From contig DDNV01000006.1 of NCBI GenBank assembly GCA_002341315.1, positions 21,025 through 32,615 of the forward strand: DNA of 11,591 bases, given 5' to 3'. The notes below the pieces were generated by a model that was given only the letters and a program-made list of their open reading frames with translations, made no database searches and was not told where the DNA came from. Of the stretch, positions 1-7,550 are shown piece after piece (the stretch's first letter is position 1; every line of letters starts with the position of its first letter). The translations under genes and the position numbers were made by a program. Source of the DNA: Cellvibrionales bacterium UBA2511 (lineage in GTDB: Bacteria; Pseudomonadota; Gammaproteobacteria; Pseudomonadales; Porticoccaceae).

Positions 1-752
1 CTGCCTTTTCGAACCAGCGTCCTTGGAGGTATCCGGCTCTCAAGAATCGCAGCAAGCTGCTCACCATGTTGGCTGTATTTTAAACTTAGCCCATAACCAT
101 AAGTACACACCCAAGCTGCTCTGTCCGTACCCGGAGCCTCGATCGCACACTCGAAGGAGTGTGGGTTTTCAACTAATACTACTACGCAAGGATCGGGTGG
201 GCCTGCCACCATCACATACCCGGGGAAGGTTGGGAAACGACTGACATCAATGCCGAACTGTCGCAAAGACGCGGTTGGCAAAGAGTCCAGCAACTTGGAT
301 GAGCCGAGTAGATACCGGGCACTGACCTCAAACCTAGGCGTATTGTGCAGACGCTCTTGGTCTTGCTTCAATGAGATGAGACCACTCAACAGCCTCGACA
401 TCTCGGATGCATGGAACCCCTCCATGACTTCAGCCAAAGGCTCCAATGTCGCGAATTCGCCCTGCATTTTGGCGGCCTGTTCCAGAACACCATGCCAGAT
501 ATCTGCAGTCGGATTGGATTCCTCCCGAAGATTGATGGTTACCTTGCTGAGGGGTTCGTCCCGTAGCCAATCATCGCATACAAGGATTCCTTCTGTGCGC
601 AGTTCCCGGAACACCCGGAGTACATCCGTGCGATCGCATTGGAGATCACGCACGAGTCGCTCAACCAATCCATTCCCACGTAATGACGAACTCGTCCGGG
701 CTCTCTTGCGGAGATGATTGGTAATGCGGTCACGCAACAGCATGTAGCTCAT
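1..752 (-). CDS. JetD/MksG-like TOPRIM nuclease subunit of a Wadjet-type SMC system (C-terminus missing)
   Basis: Open frame of 250 codons running off the left edge, so the 3' end is missing. The ATG at 752 overlaps the stop of the SMC gene as ATGA (752-749), which indicates translational coupling; there is no clear Shine-Dalgarno for it, and a second ATG at 743 (Met4) is an alternative start. Visible parts: a basic N-terminus; a winged-helix-like segment at about residues 28-65; a linker to about 135; a segment with GSSKLL at 150-155, resembling the G-x-SK-x-L stretch I recall before the catalytic domain of JetD proteins; then a hydrophobic strand ending in VVVLVEN (190-196). Glu195 would be the conserved TOPRIM glutamate, and GYG (219-221) follows. 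The later Asp-x-Asp TOPRIM motif would lie outside the window. In Wadjet, JetD cleaves DNA after the SMC complex recognises it. The family call rests on the VEN motif plus gene order, not on an alignment. Confidence 0.72.
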   Translation of the reverse strand, partial: MSYMLLRDRITNHLRKRARTSSSLRGNGLVERLVRDLQCDRTDVLRVFRELRTEGILVCDDWLRDEPLSKVTINLREESNPTADIWHGVLEQAAKMQGEFATLEPLAEVMEGFHASEMSRLLSGLISLKQDQERLHNTPRFEVSARYLLGSSKLLDSLPTASLRQFGIDVSRFPTFPGYVMVAGPPDPCVVVLVENPHSFECAIEAPGTDRAAWVCTYGYGLSLKYSQHGEQLAAILESRIPPRTLVRKG

Positions 753-3700
753 CCATCAATCACAGCTGGCCGTGTCTCCTTGCGGATCTCCGCCACCTGC
801 ACCGTGTCAGCCAACGACGTACTGGTCACTTCGTTCTGCTCGTCGACACGGACCCACCCTCCGGAACCATTGCGACCAGTGAATACCTTCCCCAAGAGCA
901 GTACGGGAAACACATCGAAGTCATTCGTGTATTTCGTGTTGTGTATCAAACCGATCAACTGGAAGCGCCCTCGGGTATTACGAATGCCGCTCATGGCTTC
1001 CCGGATAAGCTGCTCATCAGATAGGTCAGAGAACAGCCCATCAATAAAGAGAATGCTCTGGGCACGCTCTCTGGCGCGCCGGCGTGCGGAAACTCGTGAG
1101 ATAGATCCTTGTAGTTCTCTAGATATAGCAAACTCCGCCAGCCGGATAATCCATTGCAAGGTCATGGCCGTGCGCTGCCCGCTACTGAGGCTCTGAGTTA
1201 AGGGTCGTGGACGTTCGTCATTTCGAATATGAGGACTCACATACTTAACCGAAGGCGATCTAAAAATACGGCGATAGGTATTTTGTCGGATGAGATCACG
1301 CAGCCGCCCTCGATACTGATCATCACTCTCGCTATTTTCCATCCCTCGTTTTTGTCGCTTCTTGCGTGCCGCCTCCTCTTCATCCAGCGTGGCGATTATA
1401 TTTTCTATCAATGCTTCCGATTCCTCACGCGAGATCATATCCGCTGATACTTGGAAATGTGCCGGCTCATCGCCGTGCTTTGCCCTGGCCACACGTTTAA
1501 ATAAATCCAGATTGTCCTGTGCCGATTCAATAAAGTAACCGATCCGCTTTGTCACTAGTGAGCGGCTCACGCTTTCTGCCTCCGCGGCCTGCTCATATAG
1601 AGATCGCTCTCGCTCATAGATCTCACGGATATCCCGTGCCATAGCAATAACTAGTTGCGTACCGCTAAGATATAGAACCGTCTGCAGTCTCTCTCGTTCG
1701 ACGTCACTTAACCCTTCATGCTTGCTCGCTTGCTGCACTGACTCAAGAAATGCATTCCTGTGACTGTCACTCTGATTTTTCAGGCTACGCAACTCTTGTA
1801 GGTCCCTTTCAATCTCCATCTGACTTAGTAAATCCTGGAGTGCCTCCGCCTCTCGAACCACCTCCGCCAGGTCATCCCTTCTCTCGACAGCCACGCGTAG
1901 CACTTCGGCTTGTTGGAAAATCTCATTGGATTCCAATTGCTCGCGATCAATATTCCTCCCCGACAGATCGAGAGCCACCCTCGACGCTGGTTGAAAATGC
2001 TGCTGAGCCAACTGAGCCACCTGATCGACAGCCTTCATTGCGTCGTCCAAGGGCTTGCGGCGCGAAATTAATTCGTTCCGCTTCTCGGACACACGTTCAA
2101 CCTCTGTCTTCACCTGCTTGAGTTCACCTTTCTTTTTGGCGATCAGCCCGTTGATGTCCTCTCCCTCTCGTGCCCGTTGCATTGCGGTCAGATATGCTGC
2201 CGCCCGAACTAGGCTCAGACGGTACTCCTTGCGGGCATTCGCCCGCCTCAACTCTTCTTCCAGTTCCTGCTCGCGGCGTGGTGCGGACTTGAGGAACTCG
2301 ACACCTCCTTGAATCGAGAACTGCTTCGCCTGTTCCAGTAACACCATAAGATCAGCAGGGTACGCTTCCTCCAAACGCCGCCGTGCCCCAGTCACGTTCT
2401 GAACCAATGTTTCGCGATGAATTCGATTCTTTTCCACTGCGCGCCTGAGGTCATCCAGCAGTCGTTCTTGTTCCTCTAGGTTCTGGGTTACCTCATCACG
2501 TTTCCTTTGACCACCGAGCCGGTCAAACTCCTGAGCTGCCCGAATGGCATTCAGTGATTCGTCCGATGCGCGCTGTTTCAAGATAGGTAGACGATCTTCG
2601 AGAATCTTCAGATGCTCGCGCTGTTGCGTTAGCTCTGATTCAGCACTGGCCTCGACTGCGAGTTGCGCCTTACGGGCCAGTACAATCAAGGGTGCGCCTT
2701 CGGCCGTTTCCTTTAACCTGCGCTCGATCTCACCTGCCTCTTGAACCAAATTGCCAATGAGACTATCCAGACGTTCCTTCTCGCGTTCCACGAGGCCTGG
2801 ATCTAGTAGGCACGCGACAGCCCGGGTGGTGACACCGGCAATCAGCCCGTAGTAAAACTCCTGGTCCTTATCGGCCTTCAAATCCCCGTCCCGTGCGAAG
2901 GACTCCAAGCCAGCGGCCATAAATACAGGGATCTGGAGATCGTATTGAGCAAGACATGCTGCTGCTGCGAGAGCTGCTTCATCCGTTGCCGCCACCGGTG
3001 CAAATAGGACTGCAGAGAAACAGGAAAGCACTTCACGCCGCCGATCATCATCCAAGCTCATCGCTTCGATTGAACGATGTAGCGGAGTAAAATGGACGTT
3101 TTCTGCTTCAAGATAGTCCAGCGCCTGTCTGGCGGAAGGGCTGGCCGCAACCTGTTCCTCCTCGAGGTCCTGACGTTGACGTGTTAGTTCGGACTTTTCC
3201 CGCGCTACTACTGGCTTACGCGCCTGTAGCTTGGCTCGCTCTTCCTCACACGCTGACAACCAATCGGTTGGAGAGGAGGCCCCCGTTTCGCTGCAAAACC
3301 GCGTCAGATCGTCCATCATTGATTCGAACACCACGATCTTCTCGCACGTTGCGTTAATATCAGCTTCCGTATGCACCTTTTCCTGAACCACCTTGTTATC
3401 CAGCCGGATGGGTGATTCATCGCCGAACACCCTGGCATAGATCCCGAGACCTGTGTCCAGTCGAGCGAATTGTTCCACCAGGCTCCGGTATCGGGAGACC
3501 GCTGACTCTCCTTCTAATGCCTTCTCATGTAGAGTTCGTCCTTCGTCTTCTGCCTGATCCTTCTGCCGGCTGACCTCATCTAGGCGCTGAACGGCACTTT
3601 GCTTCGCTTCCTCGTGTTGCTGGTGAACTATTTCCGGATCGGCCGACTCTGGGAATCGACGGATAAAGTCATCCCATTGTGGCTTCCGTGCATCGATACT

Positions 3701-5338
3701 CGCCTTCTCGGCAAGAAATTCCATCCGAGCCTGATCAGCCTCTTGATACTCAACCACTACCTGTTCTGCTGTACGACCCGGGTCACTCCATTCGTCTTCA
3801 GTGAATTCTCCGCTGGCCTGTACATCTCTGTACGCAGCCTCATCGTCTTTCATACGCGTTTGTTGATCGCGCAGGCCATCGAGTTCGTGTGCGACCGTAT
3901 TGCTGCGTTCCTGCTGGGTCTTCAAATCCCGTCCCAACTGCTCGATATCGTATTCAAGCTCATTTCGCTCAGTGCGATACCGATTACGATGCGCTGCCTG
4001 ACCCAAGAACCACGTCTCAAGATCATCGAGCAGCTCCAACGCCATCTGTCGAGTGAGACCATTAGCCCACTTACTACTCGATTCAACCAGTTCACGCGCC
4101 GCCGCTGGAGTGTAGGAACTAGGTTTTGAGCCCGAGCGCTCTCCAGATGAACTATCACAAGGTATTACAATAACTTGCGGAATTTTACGCCCTTCTGACT
4201 GGACCCGACGAGCACGCTGATTAAGAGCTCCGACTGATTCCCCTGTCAAACTAGCAATGCCGACATCAAGAACCCGATAGTCCCGATCTCCCGGTTCAAT
4301 AATAATGCTGGCCTTTAGCCTATCGATAAAATCCTTCCCGGTTGGTGACTCAGGAATCCCCGGCAGCGGCTGTTCCTGAATCAAATTCCGAAGCAGCGCA
4401 ACGTCTTGAGCCATGCGCGTTCGTTGCTGCTCATATTGTTTCTGCGCCTGTTCAGCCTCCGCCGCTTTCTGTGCGTTTTCGTCCAGAACACCTAGCACCT
4501 CTTCCACCTTTTCCAACTCGATCTTCTTTCGAAGGGTGTTGTGGCGTGTGCGAATCACATCCATCACAGCGTTGAGGATGGTATCCTCGAACTCGTGTTC
4601 GCCTTCTTCTCCTTCTCGATCCATGAGCCCGGACAGCAATTCTGGGGCGATGACTTCATAGAAGAAAGTAACGTCATAATTCTCACCTTTGCGACTCTTA
4701 AGAGCAAACAGCTCTGCACTCTTGTCGCCGCCTCCTCGCTTTTGATATTCCGCTTGGCGTCGCATGCTGATGGGGGAAACATGTAAGCTCAACTCGGCAA
4801 TCCAGTCCTCTCGGACAGGATTATGCCTATTGCGCTCTGCGGCCTTTAGCACTGCGCGAAATTCTTTGTTAGGCAACAAAGTTACAGCCCCGCCAGTTGT
4901 ATCGGCCACCGGCACTTGTTCCAAACTGCCGCGGTAGTAGTAGAAGTTGATGCTCCCTGCCGACCGATAGCCATACATACCAAACACCCAGGTTTCCTTG
5001 CCGGCTACCGGCGATCCCTGCTGGACGAAAAAATCATCTTGTGCTGCCGTACCCCGCTCGGGGACGACGAATTCAATACGAATGTGCGAGTAGTAACCGT
5101 CACGCTCCGGCGCCATCTTTTCGCGGGTTCGAGAAATCAGCTGCGGATCTCGAGTGAGAAGAGCAAGCCACGCCTCAACATTGCTAGTCTTGCCTACGCC
5201 GTTTGTCATGTTCAATGCCGTGGACTGACCATGGAAGTTGAAGGTGACAACGCGATAACGCGGATCCCATGCCTCCGACTCTCCCTCACCATTGAGGTTA
5301 AGGAAATTGGCGATTTCTATGCGATTGATCGTTGACAT
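749..5338 (-). CDS. MukB/MksB/JetC-like SMC ATPase, 1529 residues
   Basis: Large SMC-type ABC ATPase. The N-terminal head has a Walker A at residues 44-51 (MTNGVGKT), in which Met44 replaces the usual Gly/Ala. The C-terminal head has the signature LSSGQ at 1384-1388 and Walker B ILFID ending at Asp1433. The next residue is Gly1434 rather than the catalytic Glu, followed by a D-loop-like FSDLSD (1436-1441). Between the heads are heptad-rich charged coiled-coil arms (about 265-320, 430-735, 850-1340) around a globular hinge-like region at about 735-846, close to the exact middle. A second globular stretch interrupts the first arm at 322-425. Length is near MukB (about 1490) and well above the roughly 1100 of typical JetC. 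The ATG at 5338 lies two bases after the upstream stop and has GGAG (5347-5344) five bases before it. Expected role: ATP-driven DNA loading or loop extrusion with the kleisin and small subunit. SMC identity is secure; the JetC assignment comes from context. Confidence 0.88.
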   Translation of the reverse strand: MSTINRIEIANFLNLNGEGESEAWDPRYRVVTFNFHGQSTALNMTNGVGKTSNVEAWLALLTRDPQLISRTREKMAPERDGYYSHIRIEFVVPERGTAAQDDFFVQQGSPVAGKETWVFGMYGYRSAGSINFYYYRGSLEQVPVADTTGGAVTLLPNKEFRAVLKAAERNRHNPVREDWIAELSLHVSPISMRRQAEYQKRGGGDKSAELFALKSRKGENYDVTFFYEVIAPELLSGLMDREGEEGEHEFEDTILNAVMDVIRTRHNTLRKKIELEKVEEVLGVLDENAQKAAEAEQAQKQYEQQRTRMAQDVALLRNLIQEQPLPGIPESPTGKDFIDRLKASIIIEPGDRDYRVLDVGIASLTGESVGALNQRARRVQSEGRKIPQVIVIPCDSSSGERSGSKPSSYTPAAARELVESSSKWANGLTRQMALELLDDLETWFLGQAAHRNRYRTERNELEYDIEQLGRDLKTQQERSNTVAHELDGLRDQQTRMKDDEAAYRDVQASGEFTEDEWSDPGRTAEQVVVEYQEADQARMEFLAEKASIDARKPQWDDFIRRFPESADPEIVHQQHEEAKQSAVQRLDEVSRQKDQAEDEGRTLHEKALEGESAVSRYRSLVEQFARLDTGLGIYARVFGDESPIRLDNKVVQEKVHTEADINATCEKIVVFESMMDDLTRFCSETGASSPTDWLSACEEERAKLQARKPVVAREKSELTRQRQDLEEEQVAASPSARQALDYLEAENVHFTPLHRSIEAMSLDDDRRREVLSCFSAVLFAPVAATDEAALAAAACLAQYDLQIPVFMAAGLESFARDGDLKADKDQEFYYGLIAGVTTRAVACLLDPGLVEREKERLDSLIGNLVQEAGEIERRLKETAEGAPLIVLARKAQLAVEASAESELTQQREHLKILEDRLPILKQRASDESLNAIRAAQEFDRLGGQRKRDEVTQNLEEQERLLDDLRRAVEKNRIHRETLVQNVTGARRRLEEAYPADLMVLLEQAKQFSIQGGVEFLKSAPRREQELEEELRRANARKEYRLSLVRAAAYLTAMQRAREGEDINGLIAKKKGELKQVKTEVERVSEKRNELISRRKPLDDAMKAVDQVAQLAQQHFQPASRVALDLSGRNIDREQLESNEIFQQAEVLRVAVERRDDLAEVVREAEALQDLLSQMEIERDLQELRSLKNQSDSHRNAFLESVQQASKHEGLSDVERERLQTVLYLSGTQLVIAMARDIREIYERERSLYEQAAEAESVSRSLVTKRIGYFIESAQDNLDLFKRVARAKHGDEPAHFQVSADMISREESEALIENIIATLDEEEAARKKRQKRGMENSESDDQYRGRLRDLIRQNTYRRIFRSPSVKYVSPHIRNDERPRPLTQSLSSGQRTAMTLQWIIRLAEFAISRELQGSISRVSARRRARERAQSILFIDGLFSDLSDEQLIREAMSGIRNTRGRFQLIGLIHNTKYTNDFDVFPVLLLGKVFTGRNGSGGWVRVDEQNEVTSTSLADTVQVAEIRKETRPAVIDG

Positions 5339-5340
5339 GG

Positions 5341-6138
5341 TTACTCCGTTTCCTCCGGCCAGGCTTCTTCCTCTTCGCCCTTCTCAGCTACCGGTGCGGA
5401 GAGATTGACAATATTGGACAGTGCATCTTCGTCCGGAAGGATGTGCTGCAGGGTCCGACTAAAGCTTTGACTGATCTCCACAGCACCTAGTAAGGTTTGT
5501 TCGTAAACACCGCTGTCGGCACACCCAAGCAATCCAGAGTCCACCATCAGTCCTAGAAATGCCCGGACCCGTTTGGCAATATCCGTGCCCCTTTCATCTG
5601 TTAGGATCTCATAGACACGTTTTTCTGCCCCAGCATCAAGGCCAATGCTTCGAACCCGTTCAATGTGATCCCGTACTCCCTGGATTAAGGTCTCCTCTTC
5701 AAAGGCACTATCCAGATACCCAGAGACCGCCGACACCGCCCGCCCCTTGTGGGTGTACAGAAGCGCCAGATGGATAAGCCAGATATGCAGATACCAGACT
5801 GCCGCTATCTCCCGGGTATCATCCCGCAACTTCATGCGCGTCATCACTTGGTCAATCGAAAAGAATGCTGGAGGCGTGGCTTCCGGACTGCGTGCAAGTA
5901 CCCACACCCTGCCACCCGTGGTGATACCCGGCATGTCCGTATCCGTAAACTCGATCAGATCCAATCCTTGGCCCGCGAGAAAATGATTCATCTTCTCAAG
6001 GCCTTCAGCGCCAGCCTCGATTAAGATGCCCGCCAATTCACTTTCGTTGCGCCGCAACTTCCGGCTACGCGGGCGTGATTCAATACAGCGGTACCGCATG
6101 AGAAAGGCGTGTAGCTGTCCCATATCATTCAGGTTCAT
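5341..6138 (-). CDS. MukE/MksE/JetB-like small subunit of the SMC complex (candidate)
   Basis: A 265-residue protein with no signal peptide or membrane helix. It is mixed helical with a hydrophobic, tryptophan-rich middle (around WYLHIWLIHLALLY, residues 115-128) and a strongly acidic C-terminal tail (8 Glu in the last 14 residues). I do not recognise a specific family by sequence. The call rests on size and on its place between the kleisin-like and SMC genes, where JetB/MksE (KITE-type tandem winged-helix proteins bridging kleisin and SMC heads) normally sit. Start: the ATG at 6138 has a weak purine-rich AGGGTGG upstream and overlaps the kleisin end by 14 bases. An in-frame GTG at 6147 would add three residues. 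The stop is two bases before the SMC start, so the genes are tightly coupled. Confidence 0.62.
   Translation of the reverse strand: MNLNDMGQLHAFLMRYRCIESRPRSRKLRRNESELAGILIEAGAEGLEKMNHFLAGQGLDLIEFTDTDMPGITTGGRVWVLARSPEATPPAFFSIDQVMTRMKLRDDTREIAAVWYLHIWLIHLALLYTHKGRAVSAVSGYLDSAFEEETLIQGVRDHIERVRSIGLDAGAEKRVYEILTDERGTDIAKRVRAFLGLMVDSGLLGCADSGVYEQTLLGAVEISQSFSRTLQHILPDEDALSNIVNLSAPVAEKGEEEEAWPEETE
5344..5347 (-). promoter_or_regulatory. Ribosome binding site of the SMC gene
   Basis: GGAG five bases upstream of the ATG at 5338, embedded in the last codons and stop of the preceding gene. A second purine-rich GGAGG lies at 5356-5352, too far (13 bases) to be the main site. This supports the 5338 start. 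Confidence 0.7.
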
Positions 6139-7534
6139 TGTTCCCACCCTGTTCTTGAATCAACTGCATTTCGATATCGTCTCCAGCCAGCCAAGTACGC
6201 CCGTCAACACGAGCGTCAAGGCTGCCTGGTTTGAGTGTAAGCTGGATGGAGTCTGTACCATGGCCCAGCCATGAAGGGGCGCTATAGACGCCAACGAGTT
6301 CGGTCAAATGACACTGGTCACCGATCTTTGCCCAGCCCATTGTGAGTGCTGTACCGAGCCGAACTGGGCCTGCTTTCAAGGCAGAAAACATTGCATCACG
6401 GTGTTCATGAACAAACAGCTCCATGACAGTGCGTTCGCGCGTAGCACCAGCGTCTTCCCCAAAAACCTTCGGCTGACTGGCCTGATGCCGATCAATTTCC
6501 GCTCGGAGAATGCCCTGCATGTCCTCCGGGGCACCGAAACACATTTCTAGCAGCCACGCCCCGAGATTACCGGTCAACATATCCATTACTGCAAGCGAAG
6601 GCGGCTGAAACACGAACGCCAGCGCTGCCTTCTCGAACGGAATGGCACCAACCACTTCACGTTGTGTATCAGTGACCTGATGAAGAAATGCGGAGAAACG
6701 ACGGCTCAAGCGTTCAACCGTCTGCATAAGCTCATCCAGCGTACGGCGTATCATCCCGAGATCAAGTCCCACCCCTTCATTCTGTTCGAACCATTGGTTA
6801 AAGCGCTCTCGCACATCCGCGGTCCCCAGTTGTTCACGGGCATTCTGTACAGCGGTCTGAACCTTCCGGATGGAATCAAGATACTGATTGCCGCGATCAA
6901 GAAAATGTGCAATGACCTCATTCTGTCCGGGTTGCTCCATAGTCCGGGTGATTTCATGCGCGAACGCTCGAATCGACTGTCCAAGAGAAGCACATTGCTT
7001 TGGAATATCGTGGAATTCTCCATACAATAGCGCCGTCATGAGCTTGTCAGCATCATGATGAGTGTAGAGCCAATTATGAGAAGCCTTTGCCAGGGTGATA
7101 GCCAAGCGGCCGCGCTGGGTCAAACGACACAAATCCGTCTGCCCTCGAATCGATCGACGTTCAATCAGAGCTGTGTCTTTTGTACTGGCTACGCGCAGTT
7201 GATCCTTGGTCAGCTCGTCTTTTATGAAATAGACCTCAGTCGGCGTGGACAGATAGCTAATGACCAGTTGGACATCGTCGTCATTCAGGCTTCCATGTCG
7301 CCCACACATGTCTTTGACAAATGGACCAATAGGATTCCAGCCTTCATTTGTTTCCAGGTCACATTCATCAAGGTAGGAAAGTAAATGGCAAGCCAGATGG
7401 AGCCATACCCCATCACTCCGACCTGTCCGCTCTTCCTTAAGGGAAGTGGGCGCAGATCCGAAACTCCGCGCGCTGTCATGGAGGTCGACGAGTCGAAACG
7501 CTGCTGTAAGATAGCTGATCCAATCTTTAGTCAC
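6125..7534 (-). CDS. MukF/MksF/JetA-like kleisin subunit (candidate)
   Basis: A 469-residue soluble protein. Residues about 83-150 look like a winged helix: helices around VQLVISYL, then a basic STKDTALIERR segment (118-127) and an LTQRGRLA wing/helix (138-145), typical of MukF/MksF/JetA N-termini. Residues about 180-290 are long amphipathic helices (for example 205-236 and 260-285), fitting the helical linker of MukF-type kleisins. The C-terminal part (about 370-455) appears to be a beta-rich globular domain that could be the SMC-cap-binding end. Position as the first of four genes ahead of a small subunit, an SMC and a TOPRIM gene matches jetA. The start is GTG at 7534 with a weak purine-rich RBS; no in-frame Met precedes residue 76, so a later start would remove much of the protein. 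It starts 16 bases after the yhaN stop. Expected role: bridge the SMC heads and recruit the small subunit and nuclease. Confidence 0.68.
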   Translation of the reverse strand: MTKDWISYLTAAFRLVDLHDSARSFGSAPTSLKEERTGRSDGVWLHLACHLLSYLDECDLETNEGWNPIGPFVKDMCGRHGSLNDDDVQLVISYLSTPTEVYFIKDELTKDQLRVASTKDTALIERRSIRGQTDLCRLTQRGRLAITLAKASHNWLYTHHDADKLMTALLYGEFHDIPKQCASLGQSIRAFAHEITRTMEQPGQNEVIAHFLDRGNQYLDSIRKVQTAVQNAREQLGTADVRERFNQWFEQNEGVGLDLGMIRRTLDELMQTVERLSRRFSAFLHQVTDTQREVVGAIPFEKAALAFVFQPPSLAVMDMLTGNLGAWLLEMCFGAPEDMQGILRAEIDRHQASQPKVFGEDAGATRERTVMELFVHEHRDAMFSALKAGPVRLGTALTMGWAKIGDQCHLTELVGVYSAPSWLGHGTDSIQLTLKPGSLDARVDGRTWLAGDDIEMQLIQEQGGNNEPE

Positions 7535-7550
7535 TGACTATCTCGTTTTA

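Noticed and set aside
250..717. Plus-strand ORF of 155 codons
   Set aside because: Opposite the JetD-like reading frame, which is continuous for 250 codons, overlaps the SMC stop and carries TOPRIM-like motifs; this ORF is Ser/Arg-rich with no recognisable domain.
539..733. Minus-strand ORF of 64 codons just after the SMC gene
   Set aside because: Wrong frame; the longer minus-strand frame starting at 752 covers it and makes sense as the next operon gene.
714..1196. Plus-strand ORF of 160 codons
   Set aside because: Lies opposite the ATPase head of the SMC gene, whose motifs prove the minus strand is coding; its composition is that of an antisense shadow.
3599..4129. Plus-strand ORF of 176 codons with hydrophobic stretches
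   Set aside because: Shadow of the coiled-coil arm of the SMC gene; hydrophobic runs arise from complementing Glu/Lys-rich codons.
749..7534. Housekeeping mukFEB chromosome condensin
   Set aside because: Gene order kleisin-small subunit-SMC fits mukFEB, but a TOPRIM-type gene follows directly and a YhaON pair precedes; the SMC head sequence (LSSGQ, ID-G) also does not look like MukB.
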